Of a DNA stretch of 64,000 nt, positions 53,931-64,000 are shown in pieces. The notes beneath the pieces are model-generated. The model searched no databases and was not told the DNA's origin. It saw only the letters and a list, made by a program, of their open reading frames with translations. A program made the position numbers and the translations under genes. How positions within the stretch are numbered: position 1 is the first letter of the stretch; every line of letters starts with the position of its first letter. Source of the DNA: Bombus terrestris (Eukaryota > Arthropoda > Insecta > Hymenoptera > Apidae); the NCBI RefSeq assembly GCF_910591885.1, contig NW_025963604.1:248001-312000 (forward strand), given 5' to 3'.

Positions 53931-56900
53931 GGGCCAACGTGGGACACCGTTGGACACCGTTGGACACCGTTGGACACCGTTGGACATCGTTGGACACCGT
54001 GGGACAACGTGGGACAACGTGGGACAACGTGGGAAACCATGGAACAACGTGGGACAACGTGGGACACCGTTGGACATCGTTGGACAACGTGGGACAACGT
54101 GGGACAACGTGGGACAACGTGGGACAACGTGGGACAACGTGGGACAACGTGGGACACCGTTGGACACCGTGGGACACCGTTGGACACCGTTGGACATCGT
54201 TGGACACCGTGGGACAACGTGGGACAACGTGGGACAACGTGGGACACCGTGGGACAACGTGGGACAACGTGGGACACCGTGGGACATCGTGGGACAACGT
54301 GGGACAACGTGGGACCACGTGGGACACCGTTGGACACCGTTGGACACCGTTGGACACCGTTGGACATCGTTGGACACCGTGGGACAACGTGGGACAACGT
54401 GGGACAACGTGGGAAACCATGGAACAACGTGGGACAACGTGGGACAACGTGGGACACCGTTGGACATCGTTGGACATCGTTGGACACCGTGGGACAACGT
54501 GGGACAACGTGGGAAAACGTGGGACAACGTGGGACACCGTTGGACATCGCTGGACACCGTTGGACATCGTTGGACACCGTGGGACAACGTGGGACAACGT
54601 GGGACAACGTGGGACAACGTGGGACAACGTGGGACAACGTGGGACAACGTGGGACAACGTGGGACAACGTGGGACATCGTGGGACAACGTGGGACAACGT
54701 GGGGCAACGTGGGACAACGTGGGACATCGTTGGACACCGTTGGACACCGTGGGACAACGTGGGACAACGTGGGACAACGTGGGACAACGTGGGACAACGT
54801 GGGACAACGTGGGACAACGTGGGACAACGTGGGACAACGTGGGACAACGTGGGACAACGTGGGACAACGTGGGACAACGTGGGACAACGTGGGACAACGT
54901 GGGACATCGTGGGACAACGTGGGACAACGTGGGACAACGTGGGCCAACGTGGGACAACGTGGGACACCGTTGGACATCGTTGGACACCGTGGGACAACGT
55001 GGGACAACGTGGGACAACGTGGGACACCGTTGGACACCGTTGGACACCGTTGGACACCGTTGGACATCGTTGGACACCGTGGGACAACGTGGGACAACGT
55101 GGGACAACGTGGGAAACCATGGAACAACGTGGGACAACGTGGGACACCGTTGGACATCGTTGGACAACGTGGGACAACGTGGGACAACGTGGGACAACGT
55201 GGGACAACGTGGGACAACGTGGGACAACGTGGGACAACGTGGGACAACGTGGGACAACGTGGGACAACGTGGGACATCGTTGGACACCGTGGGACAACGT
55301 GGGACAACGTGGGACAACGTGGGACAACGTGGGACAACGTGGGACAACGTGGGACACCGTTGGACATCGTTGGACACCGTGGGACACCGTGGGACAACGT
55401 GGGACAACGTGGGACAACGTGGGACAACGTGGGACAACGTGGGAAACCATGGAACAACGTGGGACAACGTGGGACACCGTTGGACATCGTTGGACAACGT
55501 GGGACAACGTGGGACAACGTGGGACAACGTGGGACAACGTGGGACAACGTGGGACACCGTTGGACACCGTGGGACACCGTTGGACACCGTTGGACATCGT
55601 TGGACACCGTGGGACAACGCGGGACAACGTGGGACAACGTGGGACAACGTGGGACAACGTGGGACAACGTGGGACAACGTGGGACAACGTGGGACAACGT
55701 GGGACAACGTGGGACACCGTTGGACAACGTGGGACACCGTTGGACATCGTTGGACACCGTGGGACACCGTTGGACACCGTTGGACACCGTTGGACACCGT
55801 TGGACATCGTTGGACACCGTGGGACAACGTGGGACAACGTGGGACAACGTGGGAAACCATGGAACAACGTGGGACAACGTGGGACACCGTTGGACATCGT
55901 TGGACACCGTGGGACACCGTGGGACAACGTGGGACAACGTGGGAAACCATGGAACAACGTGGGACAACGTGGGACACCGTTGGACATCGTTGGACAACGT
56001 GGGACAACGTGGGACAACGTGGGACAACGTGGGACAACGTGGGACAACGTGGGACACCGTTGGACACCGTTGGACACCGTTGGACATCGTTGGACACCGT
56101 GGGACAACGTGGGACAACGTGGGACAACGTGGGACAACGTGGGACATCGTGGGACAACGTGGGACAACGTGGGACAACGTGGGACAACGTGGGACATCGT
56201 GGGACAACGTGGGACAACGTGGGACAACGTGGGACATCGTGGGACAACGTGGGACAACGTGGGACAACGTGGGACAACGTGGGACAACGTGGGACACCGT
56301 TGGACACCGTTGGACACCGTTGGACACCGTTGGACATCGTTGGACACCGTGGGACAACGTGGGACAACGTGGGACAACGTGGGAAACCATGGAACAACGT
56401 GGGACAACGTGGGACACCGTTGGACATCGTTGGACATCGTTGGACACCGTGGGACAACGTGGGACAACGTGGGACAACGTGGGACAACGTGGGACAACGT
56501 GGGACAACGTGGGACAACGTGGGACAACGTGGGACAACGTGGGACAACGTGGGACAACGTGGGACAACGTCGGACAACGTGGGACATCGTGGGACAACGT
56601 GGGACAACGTGGGACAACGTGGGACAACGTGGGACAACGTGGGACAACGTGGGACACCGTTGGACACCGTGGGACACCGTTGGACACCGTTGGACATCGT
56701 TGGACACCGTGGGACAACGTGGGACAACGTGGGACAACGTGGGACAACGTGGGACATCGTGGGACAACGTGGGACAACGTGGGACAACGTGGGACAACGT
56801 GGGACAACGTGGGACAACGTGGGACAACGTGGGACAACGTGGGACAACGTGGGACAACGTGGGACAACGTGGGACAACGTGGGACAACGTGGGACAACGT

Positions 56901-57860
56901 GGGACAACGTGGGACAACGTGGGACAACGTGGGACAACGTGGGACAACGTGGGACAACGTGGGACAACGTGGGACAACGTGGGACAACGTGGGACATCGT
57001 GGGACAACGTGGGACAACGTGGGACAACGTGGGACAACGTGGGACAACGTGGGACACCGTTGGACATCGTTGGACACCGTGGGACAACGTGGGACACCGT
57101 TGGACAACGTGGGACACCGTTGGACATCGTTGGACACCGTGGGACAACGTGGGACACCGTTGGACATCGTTGGACACCGTGGGACAACGTGGGACAACGT
57201 GGGACAACTTGGGACACCGTTGGACACCGTTGGACACCGTTGGACACCGTTGGACACCGTGGGACAACGTGGGACAACGTGGGACACCGTTGGACACCGT
57301 TGGACACCGTTGGACACCGTTGGACATCGTTGGACACCGTGGGACAACGTGGGACAACGTGGGACAACGTGGGAAACCATGGAACAACGTGGGACAACGT
57401 GGGACACCGTTGGACATCGTTGGACAACGTGGGACAACGTGGGACAACGTGGGACAACGTGGGACAACGTGGGACAACGTGGGACACCGTTCGACATCGT
57501 TGGACAACGTGGGACAACGTGGGACAACGTGGGACAACGTGGGACAACGTGGGACAACGTGGGACAACGTGGGACAACGTGGGACACCGTTGGACATCGT
57601 TGGACAACGTGGGACAACGTGGGACAACGTGGGACAACGTGGGACAACGTGGGACAACGTGGGACAACGTGGGACAACGTGGGACAACGTGGGAAAACGT
57701 GGGACAACGTGGGACACCGTTGGACATCGCTGGACACCGTTGGACATCGTTGGACACCGTGGGACAACGTGGGACAACGTGGGACAACGTGGGACAACGT
57801 GGGACAACGTGGGACACCGTTGGACATCGTTGGACACCGTGGGACAACGTGGGACAACGT
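53931..57860 (+). repeat. 3.92-kb tandem repeat, middle copy
   Basis: It is paired with 57861-61400. Pairs are GGGCCAACGT 53931/57861 (3,930), GGGACCACGT 54311/58231 (3,920), GGGGCAACGT 54701/58621 (3,920), GGGCCAACGT 54941/58871 (3,930), GGGACAACGC 55611/59541 (3,930), F 56381/60311 (3,930), CGGACAACGT 56571/60481 (3,910), tA 57101/61021 (3,920) and TCGACATCGT 57491/61361 (3,870). All changes in offset are whole units. Confidence 0.9.
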
Positions 57861-60800
57861 GGGCCAACGTGGGACACCGTTGGACACCGTTGGACACCGT
57901 TGGACACCGTTGGACATCGTTGGACACCGTGGGACAACGTGGGACAACGTGGGACAACGTGGGAAACCATGGAACAACGTGGGACAACGTGGGACACCGT
58001 TGGACATCGTTGGACAACGTGGGACAACGTGGGACAACGTGGGACAACGTGGGACAACGTGGGACAACGTGGGACACCGTTGGACACCGTGGGACACCGT
58101 TGGACACCGTTGGACATCGTTGGACACCGTGGGACAACGTGGGACAACGTGGGACAACGTGGGACAACGTGGGACAACGTGGGACAACGTGGGACAACGT
58201 GGGACATCGTGGGACAACGTGGGACAACGTGGGACCACGTGGGACACCGTTGGACACCGTTGGACACCGTTGGACACCGTTGGACATCGTTGGACACCGT
58301 GGGACAACGTGGGACAACGTGGGACAACGTGGGAAACCATGGAACAACGTGGGACAACGTGGGACAACGTGGGACACCGTTGGACATCGTTGGACATCGT
58401 TGGACACCGTGGGACAACGTGGGACAACGTGGGACAACGTGGGACAACGTGGGACACCGTTGGACATCGCTGGACACCGTTGGACATCGTTGGACACCGT
58501 GGGACAACGTGGGACAACGTGGGACAACGTGGGACAACGTGGGACAACGTGGGACAACGTGGGACAACGTGGGACAACGTGGGACAACGTGGGACATCGT
58601 GGGACAACGTGGGACAACGTGGGGCAACGTGGGACAACGTGGGACATCGTTGGACACCGTTGGACACCGTGGGACAACGTGGGACAACGTGGGACAACGT
58701 GGGACAACGTGGGACAACGTGGGACAACGTGGGACAACGTGGGACAACGTGGGACAACGTGGGACAACGTGGGACACCGTGGGACAACGTGGGACAACGT
58801 GGGACAACGTGGGACAACGTGGGACAACGTGGGACATCGTGGGACAACGTGGGACAACGTGGGACAACGTGGGCCAACGTGGGACAACGTGGGACACCGT
58901 GGGACATCGTGGGACACCGTGGGACAACGTGGGACAACGTGGGACAACGTGGGACACCGTTGGACACCGTTGGACACCGTTGGACACCGTTGGACATCGT
59001 TGGACACCGTGGGACAACGTGGGACAACGTGGGACAACGTGGGAAACCATGGAACAACGTGGGACAACGTGGGACACCGTTGGACATCGTTGGACAACGT
59101 GGGACAACGTGGGACAACGTGGGACAACGTGGGACAACGTGGGACAACGTGGGACATCGTGGGACAACGTGGGACAACGTGGGACAACGTGGGACAACGT
59201 GGGACATCGTTGGACACCGTGGGACAACGTGGGACAACGTGGGACAACGTGGGACAACGTGGGACAACGTGGGACAACGTGGGACACCGTTGGACATCGT
59301 TGGACACCGTGGGACACCGTGGGACAACGTGGGACAACGTGGGACAACGTGGGACAACGTGGGACAACGTGGGAAACCATGGAACAACGTGGGACAACGT
59401 GGGACACCGTTGGACATCGTTGGACAACGTGGGACAACGTGGGACAACGTGGGACAACGTGGGACAACGTGGGACAACGTGGGACACCGTTGGACACCGT
59501 GGGACACCGTTGGACACCGTTGGACATCGTTGGACACCGTGGGACAACGCGGGACAACGTGGGACAACGTGGGACAACGTGGGACAACGTGGGACAACGT
59601 GGGACAACGTGGGACAACGTGGGACAACGTGGGACAACGTGGGACACCGTTGGACAACGTGGGACACCGTTGGACATCGTTGGACACCGTGGGACACCGT
59701 TGGACACCGTTGGACACCGTTGGACACCGTTGGACATCGTTGGACACCGTGGGACAACGTGGGACAACGTGGGACAACGTGGGAAACCATGGAACAACGT
59801 GGGACAACGTGGGACACCGTTGGACATCGTTGGACACCGTGGGACACCGTGGGACAACGTGGGACAACGTGGGAAACCATGGAACAACGTGGGACAACGT
59901 GGGACACCGTTGGACATCGTTGGACAACGTGGGACAACGTGGGACAACGTGGGACAACGTGGGACAACGTGGGACAACGTGGGACACCGTTGGACACCGT
60001 GGGACACCGTTGGACATCGTTGGACACCGTGGGACAACGTGGGACAACGTGGGACAACGTGGGACAACGTGGGACATCGTGGGACAACGTGGGACAATGT
60101 GGGACAACGTGGGACAACGTGGGACATCGTGGGACAACGTGGGACAACGTGGGACAACGTGGGACATCGTGGGACAACGTGGGACAACGTGGGACAACGT
60201 GGGACAACGTGGGACAACGTGGGACACCGTTGGACACCGTTGGACACCGTTGGACACCGTTGGACATCGTTGGACACCGTGGGACAACGTGGGACAACGT
60301 GGGACAACGTGGGAAACCATGGAACAACGTGGGACAACGTGGGACATCGTTGGACACCGTGGGACAACGTGGGACAACGTGGGACAACGTGGGACAACGT
60401 CGGACAACGTGGGACAACGTGGGACAACGTGGGACAACGTGGGACAACGTGGGACAACGTGGGACAACGTGGGACAACGTCGGACAACGTGGGACATCGT
60501 GGGACAACGTGGGACAACGTGGGACAACGTGGGACAACGTGGGACAACGTGGGACAACGTGGGACACCGTTGGACACCGTGGGACACCGTTGGACACCGT
60601 TGGACATCGTTGGACACCGTGGGACAACGTGGGACAACGTGGGACAACGTGGGACAACGTGGGACATCGTGGGACAACGTGGGACAACGTGGGACAACGT
60701 GGGACAACGTGGGACAACGTGGGACAACGTGGGACAACGTGGGACAACGTGGGACAACGTGGGACAACGTGGGACAACGTGGGACAACGTGGGACAACGT

Positions 60801-61400
60801 GGGACAACGTGGGACAACGTGGGACAACGTGGGACAACGTGGGACAACGTGGGACAACGTGGGACAACGTGGGACAACGTGGGACAACGTGGGACAACGT
60901 GGGACAACGTGGGACATCGTGGGACAACGTGGGACAACGTGGGACAACGTGGGACAACGTGGGACAACGTGGGACACCGTTGGACATCGTTGGACACCGT
61001 GGGACAACGTGGGACACCGTTGGACAACGTGGGACACCGTTGGACATCGTTGGACACCGTGGGACAACGTGGGACACCGTTGGACATCGTTGGACACCGT
61101 GGGACAACGTGGGACAACGTGGGACAACGTGGGACACCGTTGGACACCGTTGGACACCGTTGGACACCGTTGGACACCGTTGGACAACGTGGGACAACGT
61201 GGGACACCGTTGGACACCGTTGGACACCGTTGGACACCGTTGGACATCGTTGGACACCGTGGGACAACGTGGGACAACGTGGGACAACGTGGGAAACCAT
61301 GGAACAACGTGGGACAACGTGGGACACCGTTGGACATCGTTGGACAACGTGGGACACCGTTCGACATCGTTGGACAACGTGGGACAACGTGGGACAACGT
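57861..61400 (+). repeat. 3.92-kb tandem repeat, right copy
   Basis: This is the partner of 53931-57860. Events specific to this copy are: one gA lost in the run at 58021-58070 (five units against six), two units lost in the alpha tail at 60341-60360, one gA gained in the run 60671-60910, GGGACAACTT (57201) replaced by gA (61121), and five gA units lost between tA 61341 and gC 61351. Confidence 0.88.
60671..60910 (+). repeat. Longest run of identical consensus units (24 copies)
   Basis: Twenty-four consecutive gA units lie between two gT units. It is the longest uniform run I found. The homologous run one repeat period earlier, 56761-56990, has 23. Other long runs are 49531-49720 (19), 12001-12170 (17), 49291-49460 (17) and 50131-50300 (17). 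Confidence 0.85.
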
Positions 61401-63030
61401 GGGACAACGTGGGACAACGTGGGACAACGTGGGACAACGTGGGACACCGTTGGACACCGTGGGACACCGTTGGACACCGTTGGACACCGTTGGACATCGT
61501 TGGACACCGTGGGACAACGTGGGACAACGTCGGACAACGTGGGACAACGTGGGAAACCATGGAACAACGTGGGACAACGTGGGACACCGTTGGACATCGT
61601 TGGACATCGTTGGACACCGTGGGACAACGTGGGACAACGTGGGAAAACGTGGGACAACGTGGGACACCGTTGGACACCGTGGGACAACGTGGGACAACGT
61701 GGGACCACGTGGGACAACGTGGGACAACGTGGGACAACGTGGGACAACGTGGGACAACGTGGGACAACGTGGGACACCGTTGGACACCGTTGGACACCGT
61801 TGGACACCGTTGGACATCGTTGGACACCGTGGGACAACGTGGGACAACGTGGGACAACGTGGGAAACCATGGAACAACGTGGGACAACGTGGGACACCGT
61901 TGGACATCGTTGGACATCGTTGGACACCGTGGGACAACGTGGGACAACGTGGGAAAACGTGGGACAACGTGGGACACCGTTGGACATCGCTGGACACCGT
62001 TGGACATCGTTGGACACCGTGGGACAACGTGGGACAACGTGGGACAACGTGGGACAACGTTGGACACCGTGGGACAACGTGGGACAACGTGGGACAACGT
62101 GGGACAACGTGGGACAACGTGGGACACCGTTGGACACCGTTGGACACCGTTGGACACCGTTGGACATCGTTGGACACCGTGGGACAACGTGGGACAACGT
62201 GGGACAACGTGGGAAACCATGGAACAACGTGGGACAACGTGGGACACCGTTGGACATCGTTGGACACCGTGGGACAACGTGGGACAACGTGGGAAAACGT
62301 GGGACAACGTGGGACACCGTTGGACATCGCTGGACACCGTTGGACATCGTTGGACACCGTGGGACAACGTGGGACAACGTGGGACAACGTGGGACAACGT
62401 GGGACAACGTGGGACAACGTGGGACAACGTGGGACAACGTGGGAAAACGTGGGACAACGTGGGACACCGTTGGACATCGCTGGACACCGTTGGACATCGT
62501 TGGACACCGTGGGACAACGTGGGACAACGTGGGACAACGTGGGACAACGTGGGACAACGTGGGACAACGTGGGACAACGTGGGACAACGTGGGACAACGT
62601 GGGACAACGTGGGACAACGTGGGACAACGTGGGACAACGTGGGACAACGTGGGACAACGTGGGACAACGTGGGACACCGTTGGACATCGTTGGACACCGT
62701 GGGACACCGTTGGACATCGTTGGACACCGTGGGACAACGTGGGACAACGTGGGACAACGTGGGAAACCATGGAACAACGTGGGACAACGTGGGACATCGT
62801 GGGACAACGTGGGACAACGTGGGACAACGTGGGAAACCATGGAACAACGTGGGACAACGTGGGACACCGTTGGACACCGTTGGACATCGTTGGACACCGT
62901 GGGACAACGTGGGACAACGTGGGACAACGTGGGAAACCATGGAACAACGTGGGACAACGTGGGACAACGTGGGACACCGTTGGACATCGTTGGACATCGT
63001 TGGACACCGTGGGACAACGTGGGACAACGT

Positions 63031-64000
63031 GGGAAAACGTGGGACAACGTGGGACACCGTTGGACATCGCTGGACACCGTTGGACATCGTTGGACACCGT
63101 GGGACAACGTGGGACAACGTGGGACAACGTGGGACAACGTGGGACAACGTGGGACAACGTGGGACAACGTGGGACAACGTGGGACAACGTGGGACAACGT
63201 GGGACATCGTGGGACAACGTGGGACAACGTGGGACAACGTGGGACACCGTTGGACAACGTGGGACACCGTTGGACATCGTTGGACACCGTGGGACACCGT
63301 TGGACACCGTTGGACACCGTTGGACACCGTTGGACATCGTTGGACACCGTGGGACAACGTGGGACAACGTGGGACAACGTGGGAAACCATGGAACAACGT
63401 GGGACAACGTGGGACACCGTTGGACATCGTTGGACATCGTTGGACACCGTGGGAAAACGTGGGACAACGTGGGACAACGTGGGACAACGTCGGACAACGT
63501 GGGACAACGTGGGACATCGTGGGACAACGTGGGACAACGTGGGACAACGTGGGACACCGTTGGACACCGTGGGACACCGTTGGACACCGTTGGACATCGT
63601 TGGACACCGTGGGACAACGTGGGACAACGTGGGACAACGTGGGACAACGTGGGACATCGTGGGACAACGTGGGACAACGTGGGACAACGTGGGACAACGT
63701 GGGACATCGTGGGACAACGTGGGACAACGTGGGACAACGTGGGACATCGTGGGACAACGTGGGACAACGTGGGACAACGTGGGACAACGTGGGACAACGT
63801 GGGACACCGTTGGACACCGTTGGACACCGTTGGACACCGTTGGACATCGTTGGACACCGTGGGACAACGTGGGACAACGTGGGACAACGTGGGAAACCAT
63901 GGAACAACGTGGGACAACGTGGGACACCGTTGGACATCGTTGGACATCGTTGGACACCGTGGGACAACGTGGGACAACGTGGGACAACGTGGGACAACGT
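63031..64000 (+). repeat. Right end of the window: beta cassette, mosaic and alpha cassette, array continues
   Basis: A beta cassette at 63031-63100 and a complete alpha cassette at 63801-63960 are followed by four gA units up to the last base. CGGACAACGT at 63491 and H at 63451 mark the segment between them. Nothing suggests an approach to the edge of the satellite: no decay of units, no inversion and no foreign sequence. Confidence 0.9.

Larger units (their letters stand above)
1..64000 (+). repeat. 10-bp satellite array, 6,400 head-to-tail units, fills the whole window
   Basis: Every ten-base block is GGGACAACGT or a close variant. Register is kept from base 1 to base 64,000, orientation never flips, and no flanking unique sequence is present. 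Common variation is confined to base 1 (g/t) and base 7 (a/c/t). All other positions change only rarely, for example base 5 c to a in H, bases 5, 7 and 9 in F, and base 10 t to c in I. Each unit normally holds one CpG at bases 8-9. The array is not a simple homopolymer of units: variants are arranged in phrases that recur and in kilobase-scale duplications listed separately. Short-unit arrays of this kind are known as satellite DNA in eukaryotic heterochromatin. I do not recognise this unit as a named satellite, so species and chromosomal position are unknown. There is no gene anywhere in the window. Confidence 0.99.

Noticed and set aside
27374..63997. Minus-strand open reading frame of 12,207 codons (TLSHVVPRCP repeats)
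   Set aside because: It begins at a TTG in the last unit of the window only because the sequence ends there. The other two minus frames are open too. Open frames follow from a stop-free ten-base unit; there is no unique start region, no end domain and no codon-position bias.
1..64000. CRISPR array
   Set aside because: There are no spacers. Repeat units are 10 bp and directly joined, with variation inside the unit rather than between repeats.
1..64000. Telomere repeat made by telomerase
   Set aside because: The strand is G-rich with regular GGG, but units differ at two common positions in linked phrases and in kilobase duplications, which does not fit copying from one RNA template. I know of no telomere with this unit. 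A subtelomeric site remains possible.
1..64000. Identity with the Drosophila dodeca satellite or another named satellite
   Set aside because: A GGGAC core is shared with the G-rich strand of dodeca, but unit length and the rest of the unit differ. Such a short match is expected by chance.
1..64000. Transposon or retroelement insertions, tRNA or rRNA genes, unique islands
   Set aside because: Each ten-base block was read in register, and no block departs from the unit by more than a few bases. No foreign sequence is present.
1..64000. Pure assembly artefact from a collapsed or simulated repeat
   Set aside because: Random error or a collapsed repeat would not give rare variants shared at exact kilobase offsets, with step changes explained by local duplications. 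Copy number and order should still be checked with raw long reads.

Overview
The window is one uninterrupted satellite DNA array. All 64,000 bases divide into 6,400 ten-base units in a single register: every unit starts at a coordinate ending in 1, all units point the same way, and I found no base inserted or deleted inside a unit. The consensus unit is GGGACAACGT (60% GC, 70% purine on the + strand). I see no gene, RNA gene, mobile element, CRISPR array, origin, promoter or any patch of non-repetitive sequence. The organism cannot be named. A short-unit satellite of this size with higher-order structure suggests eukaryotic heterochromatin (centromeric, pericentromeric or subtelomeric); that is an inference from genome architecture, not from a recognised sequence.

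Unit names used below. Nearly all common variation sits at two positions, base 1 (g or t) and base 7 (A, C or T), so common units are named by those two bases: gA = GGGACAACGT (consensus), gC = GGGACACCGT, gT = GGGACATCGT, tC = TGGACACCGT, tT = TGGACATCGT, tA = TGGACAACGT. Four further recurrent units are F = GGGAAACCAT, G = GGAACAACGT (almost always right after F), H = GGGAAAACGT and I = TGGACATCGC. Rarer units (for example TTGACAACGT, GGTACAACGT, GGGCCAACGT, GGGACGACGT, CGGACAACGT, GGGACAAAGT) act as private markers that allow copies to be aligned by eye.

The array has at least four levels. Level 1 is the decamer. Level 2 is fixed phrases of units: cassette alpha (16 units, 160 bp, carrying the F-G pair) and cassette beta (7 units, 70 bp, carrying H and I), which recur from one end of the window to the other between runs of gA. 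Level 3 is local tandem duplications with periods of 490, 840, 870, 1,380, 1,410 and 1,660 bp. Level 4 is large tandem duplications with periods of 3.43/3.92, 4.23, 6.10 and 8.94 kb. Every offset between copies is a multiple of 10.

Layout. 1-5.1 kb: alpha/beta mosaic, with the first copy of the TTGACAACGT module at 4.05 kb. 5.1-7.65 kb: 1,410-bp duplication. 8.65-12.2 kb: two more TTGACAACGT modules. 13.67-16.99 kb: 1,660-bp duplication. 16.24-23.9 kb: 4,230-bp duplication. 21.13-38.9 kb: 8,940-bp duplication with smaller duplications nested in it. 34.11-46.30 kb: 6,100-bp tandem pair. 47.55-49.33 kb: 870-bp pair. 49.8-61.4 kb: three related copies at 3.43 and 3.92 kb spacing. 61.4-64 kb: further alpha/beta mosaic. 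Both window ends lie inside the array.

The very long open reading frames (up to 12,207 codons) follow from the repeat arithmetic. Ten is not a multiple of three, so all three frames of a strand read the same decapeptide, and the consensus contains no stop codon. I do not treat them as genes.
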